Assembly: GCA_015680685.1 (NCBI GenBank) | Contig: MNCI01010502.1 | Coordinates: 213,025 to 277,024, forward strand | DNA: 64,000 bases | From: Gnetum montanum | Taxonomy: Eukaryota; Streptophyta; Gnetopsida; Gnetales; Gnetaceae | Direction: 5' to 3' | Shown here: piece after piece, positions 47,954-58,006 of the stretch | Layout: every line of letters begins with the position of its first letter | Numbering within the stretch: position 1 is the stretch's first letter | The notes under the pieces: model-generated | The model's database searches: none | Seen by the model: only the letters and a program-made list of their open reading frames with translations | Told to the model about the DNA's origin: nothing | Translations under genes and position numbers: made by a program

Positions 47954-49878
47954 TACCTTGATAAATAAGACACCATAAAAATATGAATTTCAGGAAATGT
48001 ATAAGCTTTCCAAATATCTTTCATTTTTTTCATCCAAAGGAGAGATGATAATTGCATTTTTGATGCCTTATTGAATTTTTTATAAATAAAATCATGCTTT
48101 GTAATAATCTTATAAGAAACTTTCAAACTAAAAGGAAAAAGACATCTTCCATCATTTCACAAATATTCTCAAGATTAAAAATTATTTTTTCAAATTTTTT
48201 TCTCTTTCTATTCAAAAATATAGAGGCTAGAAATTTCATTTCAAGTAATCCATCTATCAAACATATGTAGAAAAAGAACTATAGTGATACCAAATTTCCT
48301 CTAAGTTATACATAATCTAGATGCATTAGTAGGCAAGCTCCTTCATTAAAACAAAGCCACCATAGATTATTTTGCTTAAGCATATCTTTTGAAACTATGA
48401 TATGATTATAATGCTAATATTTACTAAGCTTACATCATATCTTTTAAATTTATTTCAAAATTACAGAACCAAGAATAGAAATGGTCTAAGGAAAAAGAAG
48501 ATAATAAAGAAAGTTATTAGAAGACCAACTGTTATTATTCTTAGGTTTTCCTTACATAAAAATTTTTCTTTAAAGAGCATTGAAACATCATCTTCATTAA
48601 TGCAGTTTGCTATCCATTTTACTGGAAGAAAAATACTCTGGTGATAATAATTAATGAGGCTAAGTCGTTCACCTTTTTTGCTACTAGTGTAAATATCCCT
48701 AGCAACTCTAGAAAAACCTTTTCTATGTTGCTTAATAAACTAAATAAACTAATGGATAATACAATTAATTCTGTCATTAGAAGTTTAGATGAAGCCCAAC
48801 AACAAGAGTAATAAATATGAATTGATTAAAGTATTTTTTTAATAACTAAAAATTTACTAATAAGGATGAGCTTTTTTCTCTTTCTATTTATCAAGCTTCT
48901 TTTCAATTTCATCAACCACATAATTCCCCAAGATAGTAAAATTAGACTAAGAAAAAGGTATTCCTAAAATTTAGAAGACAAAATATTTTTTTAAAGATTT
49001 TCCAAGGCTTAAAAGTAACCTACTCATCAATATTGCCCATTACAATGAACAATAGATTCTTGTCAATTGATTTTAAAGCTAGATAACATGCAGTAGTCCT
49101 CTACTCTAACCAAAGGAGTATTTGATATATTGTAAAGAATTATTGATCATAAAAAAATAATCATCTATAAAGTGCATATTAAGTAATTTCATACCTTAAT
49201 CATCAATTAAAATTTCCTTAATGATATTCCTTTGTCAATAATAATGTAGATTATGTGAGTGAAATCTATAGCAATAATAAAATAATAAAGAGCTAGAGAA
49301 CAACCTTGACGAATTCACCATTGAAGAATAAAGGAAAAAGTTAATTTAAAATTTGTAGAAACTTGAACATTAACATTAGTGTGTAGGGTATAGACAAGTC
49401 AAATAAAATAATCACTAAATCCTAATTTATAGAGACAAGAAATAAGGAAATTCCACTCAATCCTCTCATAAGCTTTAGCATAATCTAACTTAATAAAATT
49501 AAAACTTTTGATTATGTATACTCTTAAGCTATATAGCCAACATGATAGTTTGGTAAAACTTAAACAAAATAAAATAGTGCAATTATTTTCAAAGTTATAA
49601 AAAATGGACAAGTAATAGATATCTTTACCATGCATGTAGTTGAAATGTGTTAATTGTGAATATGATGGATCTCACTCATTTCCAATGCATAGTAGTTTAG
49701 GTTGGGATATGCTTTATCTAATTTGTATTACTATAATGTACAAAATTTCATAAGCCTAGTTCCTTAGACTTGAATTCTTTAACATATGTATGAGATGGTT
49801 CCATAAGCAATAGTGAGAATATTCTTTTTTTACTTCAAACATAATTATGTTATATAGCTCAAGATTTAGGTCCTCCTT
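47954..49878 (-). pseudogene. second copy of the L1 segment
   Basis: Nearly identical to 44415-46330, including the RT block at 49635-49399 (FIKLDYAKAYERIEWNFL). It begins inside the LINE rather than at its 3' end and runs into the N gap. It carries about 33 bp near 48283-48315 that copy 1 lacks. Confidence 0.85.
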
Positions 49879-50219
49879 NNNNNNNNNNNNNNNNNNNNNN
49901 NNNNNNNNNNNNNNNNNNNNNNNNNNNNNNNNNNNNNNNNNNNNNNNNNNNNNNNNNNNNNNNNNNNNNNNNNNNNNNNNNNNNNNNNNNNNNNNNNNNN
50001 NNNNNNNNNNNNNNNNNNNNNNNNNNNNNNNNNNNNNNNNNNNNNNNNNNNNNNNNNNNNNNNNNNNNNNNNNNNNNNNNNNNNNNNNNNNNNNNNNNNN
50101 NNNNNNNNNNNNNNNNNNNNNNNNNNNNNNNNNNNNNNNNNNNNNNNNNNNNNNNNNNNNNNNNNNNNNNNNNNNNNNNNNNNNNNNNNNNNNNNNNNNN
50201 NNNNNNNNNNNNNNNNNNN
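49879..50219. other. assembly gap (341 Ns)
   Basis: Unbroken run of N between the L1 copy and the hAT transposase remnant. Confidence 1.
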
Positions 50220-51060
50220 TATCATCAACTATCGGAACATCATCATCTTCTAGATTAACATCCCAACAAAGAATAGGTGATTGCCTATATTTTATTTCCT
50301 TTCTTTCTTCCAATCTGATCATGCTATGAAGAGATACTAATTTTTCAACTCTTTTTGGGGTTAGACTATTTCTTTCAATTCGATAAATGAAAAAATATGT
50401 TGACCAATTTCTTTCAGAAAAAGATGCAACCTACATAAATGATAAAAATAAGAATAAATTTTTGCATTGTTAAAAAATTCATTTTATAAATTATTCAAAA
50501 CTTCATCAATAAACAAACTCATTTGAAACTTAAGACCTAATAGCCTATTAATTATGGTCTTTAAAAAATGCATGATATATAAAACATCGCTATTTCAAGT
50601 TTTCAAACATCACATTTCATAAATTAATTAAGAAAATTAATACGTATTAATATATGTTATATGTTTAATAAAAAAACTGATCTGAGAAAGAAACTTCACT
50701 GCTAAAGTTTGAAATTTAAGAGTATCTGCTACTATCTCCACCATGCAAACTCCACCATCCAGCTAGATCTTCTTGAGCTATTCTATCCATATCAAGTATA
50801 GCATCTTCACATTTAAATGCTTTTATATGTCCTTTAGTAAAATGAAGCCTATTCTTACATCAAAATCAAAATCGTCACAAGGCCTTGTTGGATTTAATGC
50901 ATATTCAGCCATATTCTTAATATTTAATGCATATGCAGCCATATGCAATGAGGTATTTATAGCATTCATCTTTTTAGAATCAATGGAAGTACTCAATAGA
51001 AGTGACTGAGCATTATAAAAATTTCTATACCATATTTTCATAAATTACATAAATTTCTTA
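50220..51060 (-). pseudogene. hAT transposase C-terminal region
   Basis: The minus strand reads IDSKKMNAINTSLHMAAYALN (compare the conserved L-H-x-A-A-Y-x-L-N block) at about 51000-50900. A W-W-S-L-H-G-G-D-S-S block is near 50755. After an apparent intron come VASFSERNWSTYFFIYRIER and LTPKRVEKLVSLHSMIRL...WDV (50432-50220), the hAT dimerisation domain with its S-E-R-N-W-S box. The apparent intron 50677-50431 has GT and AG ends, though phase was not verified. The C-terminus is lost in the N gap. A few stops upstream suggest decay. Confidence 0.8.
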
Positions 51061-51725
51061 TCTTTATCAACATAAAAGATGAAATCAACAATAGGTTGTG
51101 CCATTAGAAAAAATATTGCTACATTTTCATAAAAAACTAATACCAAGCATATAAGTCAATAAAGTTTATCAGATTTTTAAGGAATCCCTTCCCACCACCA
51201 TTTTCACAGAGCTCTATCTGCTTCTGCGCTGTTAATAATGCTCTCGGCAAGTTCACGACATGTTTTGGACTTATGGGCTTGCTTTATAAAGTTGGGATAG
51301 CAGGAGATTCAAAGGCAGGTCTTTGGAGTTTTCGAATTTGTTGTTGTGGGTTGAGTTCATGTCTCTTGCATGTTTGATTGCAGATGTTGACCAGGGCTTC
51401 CTAAAAAGATTTGGGAAGGATACGGTGCTCAAATTTTGTTTGAACTTTGAACAAATGTATGCTTCGAAACTATTCTGTTTGCACTTGCAGAGGGAGAGAG
51501 GCCTGAAAGCAGTTTTGTAACCAACTGATTCCCTTCCCTCACAGGTTGTGCATTACTGACGGGCTGGAATGATGGCCACAAGTTGTGCATTTATGATTGG
51601 CCGAAATCACGGCCGTTACCTGAAACCAGAGACGCAACATGAGATGGCCATGGCCCATGAATAAAAATACGAAACCAATCCACTAAATAAAAACCTTTTC
51701 TCTAAAATCATAATAAACTAAAACG
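51061..51725. other. less AT-rich stretch, unassigned
   Basis: 51170-51660 is visibly richer in GC than its surroundings, with a 65-codon open frame at 51323-51520 (+) that I do not recognise. It may be old host flank. Nothing firm. Confidence 0.3.
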
Positions 51726-51837
51726 AAAAATCTTACGTACCCAATGCGGATTTTACACGCTTCCGTACACGTGCCCGAATCCACCGCGAACGGTTCGTAA
51801 GATTTTTCTGGGAATCGCGAATCTCCGGCGCATAGGA
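51726..51837 (-). repeat. module Y', second copy of the block at 26961-27074
   Basis: The same 36-codon reading (MRRRFAIPRKILRTVR...) with one TAA, and the same TGG/GTACGTA end. It lies directly left of CYP74 copy C. The ends AAATCTTACG and CGTAAGATTT are inverted in this copy. Confidence 0.7.
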
Positions 51838-52216
51838 TGAGATCATTTGAAATGTATCATAAGCGTTAGCCAGGGTGGTGAGCCATATATATTTTTACTT
51901 TACCTCTTCTCATGTAAGTTTCCTTGACTATCTGTTCTCATTTCTCACCGTTGCTAAATCCTGTAACTCTATTTTTCTTACCTTTTAAAGCCATTCTTCT
52001 TTTTGGAAAAATCATGTTAACTTAAAATATTCATGAGTCTCCTAGTTGATATCAAATTTTACGAGCTTCCCTATTTATCTCCGAAGAATTTACATACTAA
52101 AAATTAACTATAATATCCTTAAAGAGTTACAGCCATTAATGTTGAGTAAAGTGAAGGCAACGGCCATTCACATAACCTCAAATATTGTCATCTCTTTGAT
52201 TACAAACACTATCTAT
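51838..52216 (-). pseudogene. CYP74 copy C: start of exon 2 and intron
   Basis: 51838-51890 matches the exon 2 stretch NTLVNAQDTFQ of copy A (here LANAYDTFQ-like), followed by the exon/intron boundary region and intron up to about 52216. Blocks such as TTACTTTACCTCTTCTCATG, CTCACCGTTGCTAAATCCTG and AAATCATGTTAACTTA align with 22083-21930 and 23565-23600. It lacks the hAT insert present in copy A. Confidence 0.75.
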
Positions 52217-52622
52217 AGTGTTGAGTATTTAATGCAGGTATTTGAAATATAGTCAATGTAAAATTATTGTTCATCTTAGTGTTGAGTATTTAACTACAAA
52301 TATTTGAAATATAATCAATGTAAACTTATTGTTCTCTATCATTAGTTTTCATATGGTTAACACTACCTGTGGATGTCCATCTCATGCTATAAATATGGTT
52401 AGTAGGAAGCATTTAAAGGAATGTGTTTGGCTTTCATCCCTATGCTTTCTTTTTTTCTGTTCTATGCTATTTATTGTGTTTCAAAAATTTTCTCTAAGCT
52501 AACATAAAGATTCAGGAGCTTGTTTCTTGTTGGGGTTTTTCTCATTTTATCCCAGGATATATTATTATGTTTTTTCTATTGATTTATTTTTTATTGTTAT
52601 CATGAATGATCTAAAAATCACA
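52217..52622 (+). repeat. copia 5' LTR
   Basis: It ends ...AAATCACA before the primer site. The left edge is approximate, because two diverged units of about 60 bp (GTTGAGTATTTAA...ATTTGAAATATA) at 52219 and 52281 blur it. Confidence 0.6.
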
Positions 52623-52649
52623 ATTGGTATTGGAGCCACATTCTTTTGT

Positions 52650-53640
52650 GGTGTTGCTTGATTTTAGGGCATGGCAAACTTTGCAAAAATCAAAATTAAA
52701 AAATTCTCTAGCAATGATTATGAAGTTTGGAGAATGTGCATGGTGGATCTTCTTGTCAGTGAAGATCTTTGTTGATTCAAAGCCTGCTACTACTATAGAT
52801 ATAGATTGGGAGGCCTTGGATAAAAAGGCATAAAGCAGAATTCATTTGTATCTCTCTCATTCAATGCTACTCAACATTTTTGGAGTTCTAACTACCAAAG
52901 ACCTATGGGAAAAATTAAAAGATTTGTACAAAATAATTCCTCTTTCCCATTGAGAGGAAGATTTGCATGTGGTGTCATTAGTTGATGACACAAAGACAGT
53001 TTCTTGGTATATTGATTTTGGTGCTTCCTATCACTATACCCCACACCTTGAATGGTTTTGTGAATACTTTGTTTGTAATCTTGGTGTGTTCAAACTAGCT
53101 GATTATAGTCTTTGTGATGTTGTTGGGTACAGTAAAGTTAAAATCCAATTTAAGGATGGAACCGTTAAAACTATATATCATGTCTATCCTGTACCTAAAC
53201 TTACAAAAAGTGTCCTTTCTATGAGTGAATTAGATTTTACAGGCCTAACTATCATATTTGGTGAAAGAAAATGTAAAATCTTGCAAAGAGCTTTACTTCT
53301 AGCCACTAGTGTAAAGGTGGGAAGACTATACTGGTTGGAAGTAGAGACGTTATAGCACAACTTCAACATGGTAGCTATTATTGGCTTGCATTCAAATATT
53401 GATCTTTAACATAGAAGATTGGCACATTCAAGTGAAAAAGGTTTAAAGGAATTGCATAAAAAAGGTAAAATTAACCTCAAAAAAGAATCTTTGAATTTTT
53501 GTCATCATTGCTTACTTGGTAAACAAACATGCTCAGGATTGCCAAGAAGTAATGCTAAAGTTAATCAAGTGTTAGAGTTAATACACAGTGATGTATGTGA
53601 ACTAGTTAAATACTTGTAAACATTCTCACTTGGAGGTGAT
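52650..53640 (+). pseudogene. copia gag, protease and integrase N-terminus
   Basis: A gag-like UBN2 region spans 52680-52930 (FGECAWWIFL, DWEALDKKA, TTKDLWEKLKDLYK). The protease box is W-Y-I-D-F-G-A-S-Y-H at about 52999 (the usual D-S-G-A has Ser changed to Phe). The integrase zinc region is HRRLAHSSEKGLKELHKKG...CHHC at 53413-53510, then IHSDVCEL (first catalytic Asp). Frameshifts and stops occur between the blocks. Confidence 0.85.
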
Positions 53641-54240
53641 GATTTTTCAAGAAAAGCTTGGATCTATTTAATAAAACACAATTCTCAAGTGTTTGAAAAA
53701 TTTAAAGAGTTCAAAGCTCTTGTTGAAAATTATTCAAGAAATAAAATCAAGGTTCTTAGAATAGATAATGGTGGTGAATTTTGCTCCCATGCTTTTCACA
53801 ATTTTTGTACAGAACATGGCATATATAGGTAAAAGACTATTCCAGGAACTCGTGAATAGAATGGAGTGGCTGAATGTTTGAATAAAATGTTGCTAAAAAG
53901 GATCATATGCATGTTAAGTGAGGCTGGTCTTGGTAAACATTTTTGAGTTGAAGCTACAATGATTGCATGCTATCTCATCAACAGGTCTTCATCCTTTGCA
54001 ATTAATGGAAAGATTCCAAAAGAAATATGGAGCAGGAAGTCTGTTAATTTGAATTATCTTCAAGTTTTTGGGTGTGAAGCTTATGTTTACACTCAAAACT
54101 TGATAGATCAAAATTAGACTATAATTTTGTAAGATGTATTTTCCTTGGTTATGGTCATGGTGTTAAAGCTTATAAGTTGTACAACCTAGAAACTAAGAGG
54201 GTTATCTATAGTCATGATGTTGTATTTAGAGAGTCTTAAA
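53640..54240 (+). pseudogene. copia integrase core
   Basis: DDFSRKAWIYLIK, VLRIDNGGEFCSHAF (catalytic D-N-G-G-E-F) and GVAECLNKMLLKRIICML follow in order. Stops at IYR*KT and TRE*NG break the frame. It joins the finished cDNA into DNA in a live element. Confidence 0.85.
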
Positions 54241-54639
54241 AACATATTAAGCACAATCTCTCTAATGATTTAACACCTAATTATGTATCTTTTCAAGTTA
54301 ATAAAGAAAATTCATAGGGTCATCCTCCCTTGGCAGGAGATATTGCCCCTAACCAATAGGATGGTGTGAATAATATACAATAAATAAGTATAGGGGAAGG
54401 GGAAAGTGAAGATGACAAAATAGAGTATCAACATGATGCTTCATCAACTTTACAACCTTTAAGATAGTCTGCTCGCATAAGAAAATTACCTACTCAATTT
54501 GAAGATCAAATTCTAATCGCTAAAGCTAAACCATTTACTTATGATGAAGTGTGTACATCTCTTTATTATAAAGAATGGAAGCAAGTGATGGCTAATAAAA
54601 TGTCTACTATTCATAAGAATAAGACATAGGAAATGGTTG

Positions 54640-55755
54640 AACTTCCATCTGATAGAAAACTAATTGGATGTTCAAAATTAAATCTGTTGTCTTGTTTAAG
54701 TCACGTCTTGTTGCTAAGGATTATTCCAAAAAAAAAAAGGGGGGAATTGATTATGATGAAATCTTCTCCCCTATGGTAAAATTAATATCCATTAGATCAT
54801 TCCTATCAATAGTAGCAACTTATGATATAGAACTTGAACAAATGGATGTAAAAGCTGCTTTCCTCAATGGTGATCTTGAGGAGGAAATATATATGCTTCA
54901 ACCTAAAGGGTATGAAGTGAAAGGAGAAGACCATATGGTGTGTCAATTGCTAAGATCATTGTGTGGACTCAAACAAGCACCAAGGATGTGGAATAAAAAA
55001 TTTAATAAAAACCTGTTAAATCTTGGCTTCATTATTAGAAGTCGGTTGCTTATATGTCAAAAATAAAAATGGAAAACTCTTAATTTTATTGCTATACGTT
55101 GATGACATGTTAATAGCAAGAAGTGACATGGATGAAATTAAGAAGTTAAAATAACTTCTCTCTTCTCGGTTTAAGATGAAAGATCTTGGTGCTATTAAAA
55201 GAATTTTTGGCATGGAAATTAAAAGAAATAGAGATAATAACAAACTTTGGGTTAGACAATCTGCATATGTGTAAAATATCTTAAAAAGATATAATATGCA
55301 AGATTGTAATCGTATGGCAACGCCTTGTGAAACGGGAATTAAACTCTTAGTTGAACAATGCCCTAAGAAAGATTATGAAAAAGAGCTCATGATTAAAATT
55401 CCATATGCTAGTGTTGTGGGTAGTTTGATGTATGTAATGGTCAGTATTAAACTTGATATTACATACATTGTTGGAAAACTCAGCAGGTGTATGTTTAATC
55501 CATGGAAACAACACTAGATTGCTGTAAATGAGTTTTCCAATATCTTTGTGGTACTATGAACTTTGGTACTTATTATTAAAGTGATTCATCCATTTTACAT
55601 GGTTATGTGGATGTTGATTGGGGTGGGGATTTAGACAACAAAAAATCAACCACGAGATATGTGTTTAATATCTTTGGTGGTACTATCTCTTGAAAAAGCC
55701 AATTGCAACCTTATGTAGCTCAGTCTAATACTGAAGTAGAATATGTTGCTGCAAA
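54640..55755 (+). pseudogene. copia reverse transcriptase and partial RNase H
   Basis: The RT block runs at 54700-55060 (RLVAKDYSKKKKGGIDYDEI, FSPMVKLISIRSFLSIVA, MDVKAAFLNGDLEEEIYM, LCGLKQAPRMW). The YVDD catalytic box is in LLYVDDMLIARSD at about 55088. RNase H spans 55590-55755 (GYVDVDWGGDLDNKKSTTRY, Q-S-N-T-E-V-E-Y-V-A-A), where the reading passes in frame into CYP74 sequence. Frameshift around 55060. Confidence 0.88.
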
Positions 55756-55888
55756 CTTTGCAGTTCCCTTGGCTGCAATATCTTGCTCAATCTCAAAAGA
55801 CAGCTCTTCAAACACACGATCAAACTCAAGCCCGAGCGTGTCAAAACTCTTCGCTGCTGGGAACCTCCTTTGCAACCTGATCAGCCAT
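55756..55888 (-). pseudogene. CYP74 copy C: exon 1 remnant
   Basis: ATG at 55888-55886 reads MADQVAKEVPS, the counterpart of MADTVAKEVPG in copy A. After an internal deletion of roughly 330 bp it continues with K-S-F-D-T-L-G-L-E-F-D-R-V-F-E-E-L in another frame, down to the copia junction at about 55756. Not functional. Confidence 0.88.
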
Positions 55889-57060
55889 TACTGTAACGTC
55901 CAGATAATGATAATGAAGAGAATACAGCTAACCCTACAATAAAAATCTCTCTATGCAGTCTACACGTGCAAAATTCAAAGCTTCTACGGAAACAGACAAC
56001 TACTATGACACGTTGCTGTCTGCGTATGAAATTCTCGTGACTCTCCCAATTAATGTTGATCGTACGTGCACAGACGATAGAGATGAGAAAGATTGCCTAT
56101 GATATAATAAAATCCTGTTACTTTACGACTATCTAATATTATAAATTTAAGCTAACATTGTTGTAGGAAGTACATCATATGGGACTACAGTCGTCATGAA
56201 CTTACAATGAATTTGAATGTGATGATCAGAACCATTAACACACGGAATTGAATTCATCTAAACTAATTTTTTATATATTATATAATCGACATTAAGCCTT
56301 TCTGATTATTTCAGTTTTTAATCCACAATCATTATCTTAATGATACTAAAGAATTTATTTGGTACTGTACCAAATGTTTGGAAATAAAAAAAAACAAAAA
56401 ATAGTTTTGGTGGTATTTTTTTAAAAGTTGGTGCTTGATTGCACATTCCACTAATGGAACGAACAAATTGCCCAGGATTTGATGATTTTGGAGCATATTT
56501 CAAGTAACTACTTACTCCACGGGACTGTTTAAAAGATATTTTTGCATATGTAAATCTCATAAGCATATGTAAATCTCATAAGCCTTCTTTCCAATGGTTA
56601 AGTGATTCTTTTCATAGTTTTTTTTACTTGTGGATAAATTGGTGATTTATAAATTTTGCCCACCGACTCCGCAAGACTTTTATAATAAACCTTATTTTTA
56701 GAAAGAAATTAATAGATTTCTATATCACTTTTGCGATTTGTAAATATAACTCAAAACATGCCAATCCAACTATTTAATCATTACTTTTTTTATTAGTAAA
56801 GAGGTTGCCACTTTGAAATGCAATACTTTGATTTTTATTTTAATTGAATACACCTATCTCTCTCATTTTCTCAATAAGTTCCAAGTTTAATTTTAATCAA
56901 CTAAGTTTTAAAGTTACAATTAGCCTATATATCTTGAAATGCAACTATACCATAATTATTTATAATTACCAAAAAAAAATTTTATCAACATTCCTCATCA
57001 CCAATTAAAGTGGTATAGCTAAAGCCAAATTTACCAGTCAGAAGAGAAACCAAACTCTTT
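55889..57060. other. 5' flank of CYP74 copy C
   Basis: Aligns in blocks with the copy A upstream region: 55960-56100 with 24700-24870 (CTACTATGACACGTT is shared), 56200-56340 with 24950-25100, and 56580-56770 with 27195-27400. It confirms that gene and flank were duplicated together. No gene of its own. Confidence 0.7.
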
Positions 57061-58006
57061 ATCGTAACAAAGTAAAACTCCTCCACATTTTGACTTAGAA
57101 ATGCCAGATCCAATAACCACTGTACACGTGACCCTGTAGATGCTATCATATGACGTGTAAATTGACAAACGAAGAGAGGCTAATCGACCGTGCAATTAAC
57201 GAACATGGAATCAACGCATGAAACGTGTGAGTGAAAATGAGAATAAGTTTTTTTTTAAAGAAATAGTCGGGACGCATTAAATTGCAAAATATGTAGGAGC
57301 CACACGACAGGAGGCAACAGCAATTTGCAAAAGACGCAGACAGACAGTCTCTGACAACCTCAGAGCCCAGCCGTGCAACGTCAGATCATTAATACATTCG
57401 GGGACCCCCAAATCTCTATTTCCAATAACGGGACAAGGGTCACCACCCCCAGATCCCCAATGCTTACAGACTTTCGGAAGACCGGTACACTCACAGTTTC
57501 TGCATTCTTGGCCACGTACAACCTGCAGCAGGAATTTTCATATGCTTTTCAGAGTCCACAAAAAAAAACATGTAACCTCTGCCTCTTTCCTGGCAAGCTC
57601 AACCCCATCAACATGACAATAAGTTTCTTCTACGCCACCGATTCTGTACCAGCGCATGAGGAGAGTTGTGAATCCAGGATTGCCTAAGCCAGGCTGACCT
57701 CCAAATGCCGGTCATCGCCCAGACTGACTCCGTCTTAAATAGGGCTTGCCATCCATTCCGGGCTCAACCGTTGCAAAAGCATTAAAACGCGGGACGAAAT
57801 ACCTTTTTGTCGGAGATTGCTTTGAAGGATTAGCAACAAACAAATCAGAGGAAATCGGAGTTTGCTTTTAAAATTTGGCTGGTAAGCTGTGTTATCCGAT
57901 ACTTTGTTATCCTCCGTAAGTTGTGTTATTGCATTCCGGTTGTACTTTCCGTTTTTGCTTTTAAGAGATATTAGGTACTCAAGTTGAGGTCCGTTCGGAG
58001 AAGAGG
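57061..58006 (+). promoter_or_regulatory. lipoxygenase upstream region
   Basis: Contains a G-box CACGTG at 57125-57130 and a TGACGTGT element at 57151-57158, both common in stress- and jasmonate-responsive promoters. A weak TATA-like TTAAATA lies near 57735, about 270 bp before the ATG. The 104-codon open frame at 57373-57687 has no recognisable domain. Regulatory roles are inferred. Confidence 0.35.

Larger units (their letters stand above)
52217..55755 (+). mobile_element. Ty1/copia retrotransposon, 3'-truncated
   Basis: 5' LTR about 52217-52622 (TATA box GCTATAAATATGG near 52390), primer site TGGTATTGGAGCC at 52625-52637 (initiator tRNA-Met type), gag, protease, integrase, RT and partial RNase H in copia order. 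It stops abruptly inside RNase H at about 55755, fused to CYP74 exon 1. No 3' LTR. It lies in the intron / exon 1 of CYP74 copy C. Confidence 0.85.

Noticed and set aside
49756-50329. Long open frames spanning the N run
   Set aside because: They exist only because Ns carry no stops. The real content is L1 on the left and hAT transposase on the right.
47071-55888. One CYP74 gene simply split by insertions
   Set aside because: The exon 2 start region is present twice (47757-47856 and 51833-51927) with different deletions, so at least two copies are involved.
57373-57687. 104-codon open frame upstream of the lipoxygenase
   Set aside because: No domain or signal recognisable; it lies in the promoter / 5' region and composition alone can explain it.
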